A DNA stretch of 64,000 bases from Oscillospiraceae bacterium (lineage in GTDB: Bacteria > Bacillota > Clostridia > Oscillospirales > Oscillospiraceae), in the NCBI GenBank assembly GCA_020025535.1, contig JAHHRY010000001.1, positions 186,001-250,000 on the forward strand, written 5' to 3'. This document shows, piece after piece, positions 57,245 to 64,000 of the stretch. Every line of letters starts with the position of its first letter. Position 1 is the first letter of the stretch. The position numbers and the translations under genes were made by a program. The notes under the pieces were generated by a model. It ran no database searches and was not told the origin of the DNA. It worked only from the letters and a program-made list of their open reading frames with translations.

Positions 57245-58291
57245 ATGTCGCAAAGCTTAATCAAAAAAATCCTAATATTTTTTATGGGAATCGTCGGTTT
57301 TTTAATCGGAATATTCTATTTCTTCCCAATTGCACTTCCATTTTTGTTTGGCACAATTTTAGCGCTGAGCGCCGAGCCGGCCGTCGAGATGCTCTGCAGC
57401 AGGATGCATCTGCCCCGATGGGCCGCCACCGCCTTTGCGGTCAGCAGCGTTTTTCTTCTGTCCGCCGCTCTGCTGACGATTCTCGTCGCCCTGCTGATAC
57501 GCCAGCTGAGCAGTCTCAGCAGCATGCTCCCCCAACTGACCGGTACCATCCATCAGGGGATGATTCTCCTGCGGGACTGGCTGTTTTCTCTGGCACAGCA
57601 GGCGCCGGAAGGCATCCGGGAGGGTCTGGAGCAGCTTGTGAAAAACCTTTTCTCTGACGGCAGCACCCTGCTGGAGGACACCCTGACCCGTCTTCCTCAG
57701 GTGGTCTCCAAAGTGCTGGGAAGCCTGTCTGACGGTCTGTTTACCGTTCTCACCGGCATCATCTCCGGCTACATGATTTCCGCCCGGCTGCCCGCACTGA
57801 AGGAATGGCTGCGCTGCAAAGTCCCTGCTTCCTGGAGAGAACACTGCCACGCTTCCATAAAGGATCTGCGTAAAGGACTGGGCGGCTGGCTTTCCGCCCA
57901 GCTCAAGCTGGCAGGCGTGACATTTCTGATCCTCTGGATCGGTTTCATGATCCTGAAAATCTCCAACAGCATCCTGTGGGCGTTTCTGGTGACTCTGGTG
58001 GACATTTTCCCCATTTTAGGTGTAGGAACCATCCTCATCCCCTGGAGCATCGTTGCTATGATTCAGGGGAATTTCCCCCTTGCTCTGGGACTTCTTTCGA
58101 TTTATGCTGTGGCGTGGCTGACACGCTCCGTGCTGGAACCGAAAATGATCGGAAAAGGTCTGGGGCTGGATCCTCTTCTGACACTGGTTTCCATTTATGC
58201 CGGTTTCCGGCTGATGGGAATTGCCGGGATGCTGCTGGCACCCGTTTTTGCCATGACAATTTCCCAGATTTTGAAAGCCTGCCGCCGCTAA
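57245..58291 (+). CDS. ytvI: YtvI-type AI-2E family membrane protein
   Basis: The 348-residue protein starts at MSQSLIKKILIFF behind TTGGGAGA. It has about seven or eight membrane helices: an N-terminal pair, a long extracytoplasmic/amphipathic part (90-165), and a C-terminal bundle with LVDIFPILGVGTILIPW and EPKMIGKGLGLDPLLTLVSIYAGFRL, the AI-2E/PerM signature. It matches the sporulation protein YtvI in size and spacing; the transported substrate is unknown. Confidence 0.88.
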   Translation: MSQSLIKKILIFFMGIVGFLIGIFYFFPIALPFLFGTILALSAEPAVEMLCSRMHLPRWAATAFAVSSVFLLSAALLTILVALLIRQLSSLSSMLPQLTGTIHQGMILLRDWLFSLAQQAPEGIREGLEQLVKNLFSDGSTLLEDTLTRLPQVVSKVLGSLSDGLFTVLTGIISGYMISARLPALKEWLRCKVPASWREHCHASIKDLRKGLGGWLSAQLKLAGVTFLILWIGFMILKISNSILWAFLVTLVDIFPILGVGTILIPWSIVAMIQGNFPLALGLLSIYAVAWLTRSVLEPKMIGKGLGLDPLLTLVSIYAGFRLMGIAGMLLAPVFAMTISQILKACRR

Positions 58292-58326
58292 AAGGCAGGT
58301 TTCCCTGTCGAAATTTAAACTCCCTA

Positions 58327-58355
58327 TTGTGTAATCCGTTGTTTTTTGATATAAT
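58327..58355 (+). promoter_or_regulatory. Promoter of recJ-relA
   Basis: TTGTGT (58327-58332), 17 bases, consensus TATAAT (58350-58355). A TGTCGAA word, half a 0A box, lies upstream at 58307-58313. Confidence 0.75.
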
Positions 58356-58373
58356 AACAGGAAATGTTATTAT

Positions 58374-60437
58374 ATGGATGTGTGTAGTGTGAAATATAGA
58401 GAATGGAAAGTATCAAATCCTGAAATGGGAGCTGTGAACGCCCTGGTTACCGGCGGATACGCTCCTCTGACCGCTATGGTTCTGGCTGCCCGTGGGATGC
58501 AAACCCCCGGGCAAGCTCACGCTTATCTGGATTGCAGCTGTGCCATGCCGGACCCCTTTCTGCTGCGGGATATGGATCTCGCCGTGGGGCGTGTGGGGCT
58601 GGCAATGGCAAAGGGCGAAAAAATTGCCGTCTTTGGCGACTACGACGTGGACGGCATCACAGCCACCTGTCTGCTGACAGACTTTCTGCGCCATAACGGA
58701 GCCAACTGTATCTCCTATATCCCCGGGCGGCTGGAGGAAGGCTACGGCTTAAATCCCATAGCCATTCATCAGCTGCACGACGAAGGTGTACAGCTGATTA
58801 TCACCGTCGACTGCGGCATCACCGCCGTGGACGAAGCCCTGCTGTGCAAGGAGCTGGGCATCGATCTGGTCATCACCGACCACCACGAATGCAAGGACGA
58901 ACTCCCGGATGCCATTGCAGTCGTCAATCCGCACCGCCCCCACAGCGGATACCCTCACAAAAACCTTTCCGGCGTAGGTGTCGCCTTCAAGCTGGCCGCT
59001 GCCCTGTGGGGCAATCAGGAGGCAGCTCTCGCCGAATATGCAGATATGGTGTGTCTCGGCACCGTTGCCGATGTGATGCCTTTGCTGGGAGAAAACCGCG
59101 TATTTGTCGCCAGAGGACTGGAATCTCTGCGCCACACCCACCGGCCCGGTATCGCCGCACTGATGAAAGAATGCAACTGCGACCCGGAAACCCTCACCGC
59201 CACCTCTATCGGCTTTATGCTGGCTCCAAGAATCAATGCAGCCGGCCGCATCGGAAAAATTGAAATTGCCGTAGGGCTGTTTCTTACCCATGACGAAGCC
59301 GAAGCCGAAGCTTACGCTCAGGGGCTTTGTGAACTGAACCGGCAGCGTCAGGCCGTGGAATCGGAGATCTTCACCCAGGCCGTGGAAATGCTTCCCACAG
59401 ACAACCAGCCGGAAGCAATCGTTCTGGCTGACGAAAACTGGCATCAGGGCGTGGTGGGCATCGTTGCAAGCCGCATTGCCGAAGAATACTGCTGCCCCAC
59501 CTTCCTCATCTGTCTGGACGGCGAACACGGAAAAGCCAGTTCCCGCAGCTACGGCGGCTTTAACCTGTTTGCTTCTCTCACCGCCCTTTCCGATCTGCTG
59601 GAAAGCTATGGCGGTCACGAACTGGCGGCAGGCTTCACCATTCACAGAGATCAGATTCCCGCCTTCCGGCAGGCCATCTGCAAGCTTGCAAAAGAATATT
59701 ACGCCGATGCCGGCCCCCGCACCGTACTGGACGTGGACTGCATCATCCCGCCGGATCTTCTGTCCATCCGGGGCATCGATGCACTGAACGTGCTGGAGCC
59801 CTGCGGAAACGGCTGCCCCAAGCCGGTACTGATGATTGAAAATCTTGTCATTGACCGGGCAAGCCCCGTAGGCAACGGCCGCCACCTGCGGCTGCGGCTG
59901 CGGCACGGACGGCAGACTTTAAACGCCATCTGCTTCTCCACCACCATGGAATCCGCCTCCATTCAGCAGGGAGACGTGGTGGATGTGGCCTTCAATCCCC
60001 AGGTCAACGAATTCCGGGGAGAACGAAGCGTACAGCTGAATGTCATCGACATCCGTCCCAGCTGTCAGGCGGAATGCTCCTGTGACGTGAGCAGCTACCA
60101 CACACTGTGCGCCGGAACCATCTCCCCTCAGGCGGCCGCAGAGCTTCTGCCCGACCGGAATACTCTGGGCGTTGTCTGGCGGTATCTTGCCGGAACCGGC
60201 AGCGATACCATTCAGGAATCTCCTATTTGCCTGTGCAGAAAAATCGTTCGCAGAGGCAATATTCCGCTGTCTCTGGGCAAAATGCTGACCTGCCTGGATA
60301 TTTTTTCCGACGTTGGCCTGCTTACCACGAAAAGGCTGAACAAGTACATTGTAATTCATTTGCCTGCTACAACCGGCAAAGCCGATCTGCAGCAGAGTGC
60401 AACCATGCAGCGCCTGCTGCATGCGAAAGAGAGTTGA
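58374..60437 (+). CDS. recJ: Single-stranded-DNA-specific exonuclease RecJ
   Basis: The 687-residue protein has DHH phosphoesterase motifs FGDYDVDG and TDHHE with GVGVAFKLAAA, the DHHA1 part with SYGGHELAAGFTI, and an OB domain near residue 510. About 110 residues follow the OB domain (QAECSCDVSSYHTL onward), making it longer than the 570-residue E. coli type. The start is uncertain: ATG 58374 has only AGGA, and a GTG at 58389 gives the more usual MKYREWKVS N-terminus. The predicted transcript starts only about 12 bases before the ATG. It is followed by relA after five bases. Confidence 0.95.
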   Translation: MDVCSVKYREWKVSNPEMGAVNALVTGGYAPLTAMVLAARGMQTPGQAHAYLDCSCAMPDPFLLRDMDLAVGRVGLAMAKGEKIAVFGDYDVDGITATCLLTDFLRHNGANCISYIPGRLEEGYGLNPIAIHQLHDEGVQLIITVDCGITAVDEALLCKELGIDLVITDHHECKDELPDAIAVVNPHRPHSGYPHKNLSGVGVAFKLAAALWGNQEAALAEYADMVCLGTVADVMPLLGENRVFVARGLESLRHTHRPGIAALMKECNCDPETLTATSIGFMLAPRINAAGRIGKIEIAVGLFLTHDEAEAEAYAQGLCELNRQRQAVESEIFTQAVEMLPTDNQPEAIVLADENWHQGVVGIVASRIAEEYCCPTFLICLDGEHGKASSRSYGGFNLFASLTALSDLLESYGGHELAAGFTIHRDQIPAFRQAICKLAKEYYADAGPRTVLDVDCIIPPDLLSIRGIDALNVLEPCGNGCPKPVLMIENLVIDRASPVGNGRHLRLRLRHGRQTLNAICFSTTMESASIQQGDVVDVAFNPQVNEFRGERSVQLNVIDIRPSCQAECSCDVSSYHTLCAGTISPQAAAELLPDRNTLGVVWRYLAGTGSDTIQESPICLCRKIVRRGNIPLSLGKMLTCLDIFSDVGLLTTKRLNKYIVIHLPATTGKADLQQSATMQRLLHAKES

Positions 60438-60442
60438 GTTTT

Positions 60443-62638
60443 ATGGAAACTTTTGAATTCCATTATAAAGCTTTGCAGGATGCGCTGGACAAGCGCTCTT
60501 TCAGCGGCGACCGCGCGCTGATCGAAAAAACCATCCAGTACGCCTCGGAAAAGCATAAAAACCAAAAGCGTAAGGACGGCTCTCCCTACATCATTCACCC
60601 TCTGGCCGTGGCACAGATCGTTACGGAGATGGGACTGGATACCGAAGCTATTCTGGCTGCCCTGCTTCACGACTGCATTGAAGATACCGACACTTCCCAC
60701 GATGAGATTTCCAAGCTCTTCGGTGAGACCGTGGCACAGCTGGTGGAAGGCGTCACCAAGCTGACCCGTGCCAATTTCTCCACCACCGAACAGGCGCAGA
60801 TGGAAAACCTGCGTAAAATGTTCATGGCTATGTCCAAGGATATTCGCGTGGTGCTGATCAAAATTGCCGACCGTCTGCATAATATGCGTACCATGCAGTA
60901 TCAGTCCCCGTCCAAACAGATCATCAAATGCCGGGAAACCATGGACATCTATGCTCCTCTGGCACACCGTCTCGGTATGCAGAAGATCAAATGGGAGCTG
61001 GAAGATACCGCCATGCAGTATCTGGCGCCGGATGATTACAATGGGATCATGTCCTATCTGAACGCCCACAAGGAGCAGGACGAGGCATTCATGAAAACCA
61101 TTCAGAATACCATCTCCCAGCGTCTTTCCTCCGTGGGCATCCGCAACACCACCTATGGCCGCATCAAGCACGTCTACTCGATCTACCGAAAAATGCAGAC
61201 GCAGGGCAAAACCATGGACGAGCTGTATGACCTGTATGCCTTCCGTGTCATCGTGGACACCATTCCGGACTGCTACAACGTGCTGGGACATATCCATGAC
61301 CTGTTCAATCTGGTACCCGGCCGGTTCAAGGACTACATTTCCACCCCCAAGCCCAATATGTACCAGAGTCTGCATACAACCGTCATCGGCACGCAGGGCG
61401 TACCCTTTGAGGTGCAGATCCGCACCTGGGATATGCACGAAACCGCCGAATACGGTATCGCAGCCCACTGGAAATACAAGCAGGGCACCGGAAACGGCGA
61501 CGAAAAGGACTTTGAATGGGTACGCCGTCTGCTGGAAAGCCAGCAGGATACCGATGCGGAAGACTATCTCCAGTCTCTGAAAATCGATATGTTCAACGAC
61601 GAGGTCTTCGTCTTTACGCCCAAAGGGCGCATTGTCTCCCTGCCCGCCGGTTCGACTCCCATCGACTTTGCATACGCCATCCATTCCGGCGTCGGCAACT
61701 CCATGGTAGGTGCCAAGGTCAACAACCGGATCATGGGCATCGGCACGCCGCTGAACAACGGCGATATTGTGGAGATTCTCACCTCCAAATCCAGCAAGTG
61801 CGGCCCCAGCCGTGACTGGCTGAACATCTGCAAGAGCAACCAGGCCCGCACCAAAATCAAGCAGTGGTTCAAAAAGGAAAAGCGGGAAGAAAACGTGGCG
61901 CACGGACGTGCCAGCTTTGAAGCGGAAATGCGCCGTGCAGGTCTGCCCCTGCCCCTTACCATCGACCCGGAAATCGGCCCTCAGCTTCTCAGAAAGCTGG
62001 CCTTCGACACCTGGGAGGATATGTACGCCGCCATCGGCTACGGCGGTCTGACCGCTGTGAAAGCCGTGGGCAGAATCCGGGACGACATCAACAAGGCAAT
62101 GAAGCTTCAGTCCGGCGACAAGAGTATTCCGGCAGTACCTGCCAAAAACTCCGCCGGCGATTCCGCCCGGGATGACCGTCATTCCGTCAACGGCGTCATC
62201 GTGGAAGACATCGACTCCTGCATGGTGAAGTTCGCCAAATGCTGCACACCCGTTCCCGGCGACGCCATTGTCGGCTTTATCACCAAGGGCTTCGGTGTGT
62301 CCGTCCACCGCTGCGACTGTCCCAACGCCGCACACCGGGACGATCCCATTCAGTCCGCCCGCTGGGTGCGGGTGCGCTGGGCAAGTCAGGCGGATCAGCC
62401 CTTTGAAACCACTCTGGAGCTGGACTGCAACACCCGCGACGGCCTGCTGCTGGATGTGGCTACCACCATGTCCACCAACCACATCCGTCTGAAGGAGCTG
62501 AACGGCAGGGAGCTGGAAGGCAGCAAGAGTATCTTCACCGTTCGTTTCGAGGTAAAGAACGTGGACGAACTGGAATCGATCCGCAAGAAACTGCTGAACA
62601 TCCCGGACGTTGTGGCCACCAGAAGAGGACAATACTAA
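60443..62638 (+). CDS. relA: Bifunctional (p)ppGpp synthetase/hydrolase Rel
   Basis: The 731-residue protein starts at METFEFHYKAL, five bases after the recJ stop. The HD hydrolase domain is intact (HPLAVAQIV, LLHDCIEDT), the synthetase domain has YDLYAFRVIVD and a RFKD loop before YISTPKPNMYQSLH, the RxKD type of bifunctional Rel enzymes. TGS (EVFVFTPKGRIVSLPAGSTPIDFAYAIHSGVG type), zinc-finger (CCTPVPGDAIVGF, HRCDCPN) and C-terminal ACT domains follow. It sets the stringent response on ribosomes. A recJ-relA-dtd order is common in Clostridia. Confidence 0.97.
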   Translation: METFEFHYKALQDALDKRSFSGDRALIEKTIQYASEKHKNQKRKDGSPYIIHPLAVAQIVTEMGLDTEAILAALLHDCIEDTDTSHDEISKLFGETVAQLVEGVTKLTRANFSTTEQAQMENLRKMFMAMSKDIRVVLIKIADRLHNMRTMQYQSPSKQIIKCRETMDIYAPLAHRLGMQKIKWELEDTAMQYLAPDDYNGIMSYLNAHKEQDEAFMKTIQNTISQRLSSVGIRNTTYGRIKHVYSIYRKMQTQGKTMDELYDLYAFRVIVDTIPDCYNVLGHIHDLFNLVPGRFKDYISTPKPNMYQSLHTTVIGTQGVPFEVQIRTWDMHETAEYGIAAHWKYKQGTGNGDEKDFEWVRRLLESQQDTDAEDYLQSLKIDMFNDEVFVFTPKGRIVSLPAGSTPIDFAYAIHSGVGNSMVGAKVNNRIMGIGTPLNNGDIVEILTSKSSKCGPSRDWLNICKSNQARTKIKQWFKKEKREENVAHGRASFEAEMRRAGLPLPLTIDPEIGPQLLRKLAFDTWEDMYAAIGYGGLTAVKAVGRIRDDINKAMKLQSGDKSIPAVPAKNSAGDSARDDRHSVNGVIVEDIDSCMVKFAKCCTPVPGDAIVGFITKGFGVSVHRCDCPNAAHRDDPIQSARWVRVRWASQADQPFETTLELDCNTRDGLLLDVATTMSTNHIRLKELNGRELEGSKSIFTVRFEVKNVDELESIRKKLLNIPDVVATRRGQY

Positions 62639-62645
62639 GCATTCC

Positions 62646-62669
62646 GGCATGGCAAAAAGCCGCCATGCC
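62646..62669 (+). other. Intercistronic hairpin between relA and dtd
   Basis: GGCATGGC/GCCATGCC around AAAAAGCC. There is no real T-run, so it is probably a processing or partial termination point. Confidence 0.5.
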
Positions 62670-62699
62670 TTCCATATATTCTCAAAAGGAGCATTTGCT

Positions 62700-63164
62700 A
62701 TGCGTGCAATATTGACACGAGTCAAATCCGCCTCCGTCACCATAGACGGAGAAATCACCGGAAAGATCGGCCGGGGTTTTCTGATTCTGCTGGGCGTAGG
62801 CCCCGGAGATACCGAAAAGGAATGCCGCTATCTGGCGGAAAAAGCTCTGGGTCTGCGGATTTTCAAAGACGAAAACGACAAAATGAACCTGGGTCTGGAG
62901 CAGATCGGCGGCGAAGTGCTGGTAGTCAGTCAGTTCACCCTGTATGGCAACTGCCGCAAGGGCCGCAGGCCCAGCTTTGTGGAAGCCGCAGATCCCGAAC
63001 TGGGCAACCGGCTCTATGAAAAATTTCTGGAAATCTGCGAAGAACTGGGCTACCCCCCGCAGCACGGCCGGTTCGGCGCCGATATGCAGGTAGAATCCGT
63101 CAACGACGGTCCGGTGACTTTGATTCTGGACACCGACCAGCTGATGAACGAGCCTCGCAGGTAA
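62700..63164 (+). CDS. dtd: D-aminoacyl-tRNA deacylase
   Basis: The 154-residue protein starts at MRAILTRVKSASVTIDG behind AAAAGGAG. It has the DTD signatures: RGFLILLGVGPGDTEKE, LVVSQFTLYGNCRKGRRPSF (the SQxT catalytic loop) and VNDGPVTLILDT (the cross-subunit NxGPxT). It removes D-amino acids and glycine from mischarged tRNAs. Downstream of relA as in many Gram-positives. Confidence 0.97.
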   Translation: MRAILTRVKSASVTIDGEITGKIGRGFLILLGVGPGDTEKECRYLAEKALGLRIFKDENDKMNLGLEQIGGEVLVVSQFTLYGNCRKGRRPSFVEAADPELGNRLYEKFLEICEELGYPPQHGRFGADMQVESVNDGPVTLILDTDQLMNEPRR

Positions 63165-63183
63165 CCAAAAGGAGGACATATTC

Positions 63184-63783
63184 ATGATGAAAATTGAGTC
63201 CATGGTTCTGGGTATTTATCAGACCAACTGCTATATCGTGTATCAGGAAGGCGCCAAAGAATGCGTCGTTATCGATCCGGGCTACAAGCCGGAAAAGGTT
63301 CTTGCCAGACTGGAGGAACTGGGTCTGAAACCCGTTGCCATTTTGCTGACCCACGGCCATTTTGACCATGTGAGCGCCGTCAAAGAACTGGCCGCAGAGA
63401 CCAGCTGCAAGGTCTTTCTGCAGGAAAGGGATCTGTCCCTGCCTCCCAAGATGACCAACGGCCCTCTCTACTATACCGATCTTTATAAGGAAGGCGACAC
63501 GCTGGAGCTGGCCGGTCTTACCATTCAGGTCATGGAAACCCCGGGTCACACCCCCGGATCCGTATGTCTGCTGGTGGGAGATGCCCTTTTCTCCGGTGAC
63601 ACCCTTTTTGCCGGTTCCCGGGGCAGAACGGATCTGCCCGGCGGCGACGAGCAGCAGATCATGGCGTCTCTTGCCCGTCTGGCAGGTATTCAAAAGCATT
63701 ATGATGTATATCCCGGTCACAGCATCGCCACCACGCTGGAAAGAGAACAGGAGTACAATCCCTATATGCGTGCATCCTCTTGA
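63184..63783 (+). CDS. MBL-fold hydrolase (glyoxalase II-like)
   Basis: The 199-residue protein has the metallo-beta-lactamase motif THGHFDHVSAV, then ETPGHTPGSVCLL, FSGDTLFAGSRGRTDLPGG and a last His in YPGHSIATT, the full metal set of YqgX-like glyoxalase II homologues. The substrate is uncertain. AAAGGAGG precedes the first of two ATG codons. It follows dtd after 19 bases in the recJ-relA-dtd cluster. Confidence 0.92.
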   Translation: MMKIESMVLGIYQTNCYIVYQEGAKECVVIDPGYKPEKVLARLEELGLKPVAILLTHGHFDHVSAVKELAAETSCKVFLQERDLSLPPKMTNGPLYYTDLYKEGDTLELAGLTIQVMETPGHTPGSVCLLVGDALFSGDTLFAGSRGRTDLPGGDEQQIMASLARLAGIQKHYDVYPGHSIATTLEREQEYNPYMRASS

Positions 63784-63801
63784 GGATTTGCGAGGTCTTT
63801 T

Positions 63802-64000
63802 ATGAAACTGACACTGGAAGGTCACGATGACCGTTACGCCGTGGAACAGCTGCAGTTATCTCTGTTCCCGGAAAATACCGATGGAGAAGCGATTTCCACG
63901 CTCCATCGGGGCAAAATCTGGCTCACCGCCACTACCAAAATTACCGTCGCCGGCAAAACCGTCACTGCATCCCGCCGCCTGAAGGCTGCGGCCGAAACCG
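63802..64000 (+). CDS. hemZ: N-terminus of a HemZ-like coproporphyrinogen oxidase/radical SAM protein (cut by window)
   Basis: Sixty-six codons are visible from ATG 63802: MKLTLEGHDDRYAVEQLQ, then SLFPENTDGEAISTLHRGKIW, with AASRRLK-like text at the edge. The opening resembles the start of HemZ proteins, and hemZ often follows relA-dtd-MBL in Clostridia. The radical SAM core would lie outside the window, so the call rests on the N-terminus and on position. The ribosome site is weak (GAGGTC). Confidence 0.55.
   Translation, partial: MKLTLEGHDDRYAVEQLQLSLFPENTDGEAISTLHRGKIWLTATTKITVAGKTVTASRRLKAAAET

Noticed and set aside
60356..62758. 800-residue open frame opposite relA
   Set aside because: Antisense shadow; rel motifs on the plus strand are complete.

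Overview
The window is a chromosomal stretch of a spore-forming anaerobic Firmicute. It carries spoIVA, spo0A plus a Spo0A paralogue, an intact sigK, a YtvI-type protein and a SpoIIQ-like LytM protein. The carbonyl-branch (Wood-Ljungdahl) genes at the left edge, PPi-dependent phosphofructokinase, the L27-processing protease Prp and consensus sigma-A promoters and AGGAGG ribosome sites all fit Clostridia. Gene order and moderate-to-high GC suggest Oscillospirales, but the species cannot be named from the sequence. There is no rRNA, IS element, prophage or CRISPR array, and most of the window is core genome.

Layout. 1-5.0 kb (minus): a Wood-Ljungdahl operon read metF, cooC, acsD, then a single frame joining the corrinoid protein large subunit to its methyltransferase (acsC-acsE), cut by the window edge. 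5.1-5.7 kb: tRNA-Gly(CCC) followed by a 160-bp tandem array in which each unit repeats the tRNA 3' end and its terminator. 5.7-12.3 kb: ywlG with an ECF S-component, spoIVA, a large YfhO membrane protein and a TMEM164/YwaF-like protein. 12.5-18.4 kb: tRNA-Leu(CAG), YgiQ radical SAM protein, a two-OB-fold SSB-like protein overlapping the end of feoB, feoA, nth. 18.4-23.3 kb: rpsF-ssb-rpsR, a tiny cysteine-rich protein, the Spo0A paralogue, YitT, sigK and a DtxR-family regulator. 23.3-26.2 kb: metNIQ behind a Met-type T-box. 26.2-34.3 kb: a DUF362 pair, rplU-prp-rpmA, obg, ymdB and a YhaO/YhaN-like nuclease-ATPase pair. 34.3-46.8 kb: divergent pfp and fba sharing dyads, prfC, two peptidases, spo0A, and malQ-glgP. 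47-53.5 kb: small proteins, tcdA, a Nudix hydrolase, aspS, an RsmF-type methyltransferase, murA. 53.6-57.1 kb (minus): SpoIIQ-like gene, infC-rpmI-rplT with an attenuator leader, an aspartate kinase lacking ACT domains behind an ACT protein. 57.2-64 kb: ytvI, recJ, relA, dtd, an MBL hydrolase and the start of a hemZ-like gene.

How the genes work together. MetF supplies methyl-THF. The fused AcsC-AcsE with AcsD would carry the methyl group to acetyl-CoA synthase, and CooC would serve nickel insertion. Pfp/Fba and MalQ/GlgP cover glycolysis and glycogen use. FeoAB and the DtxR-type regulator point to iron control, and MetNIQ is controlled by tRNA-Met charging. The most interesting items are the acsC-acsE fusion, the tRNA-end repeat array, the Spo0A paralogue with its own 0A boxes, the shared pfp/fba dyads, the ACT-less aspartate kinase, the membrane-hairpin Rad50-like ATPase, and an infC gene that appears to start at ATC.
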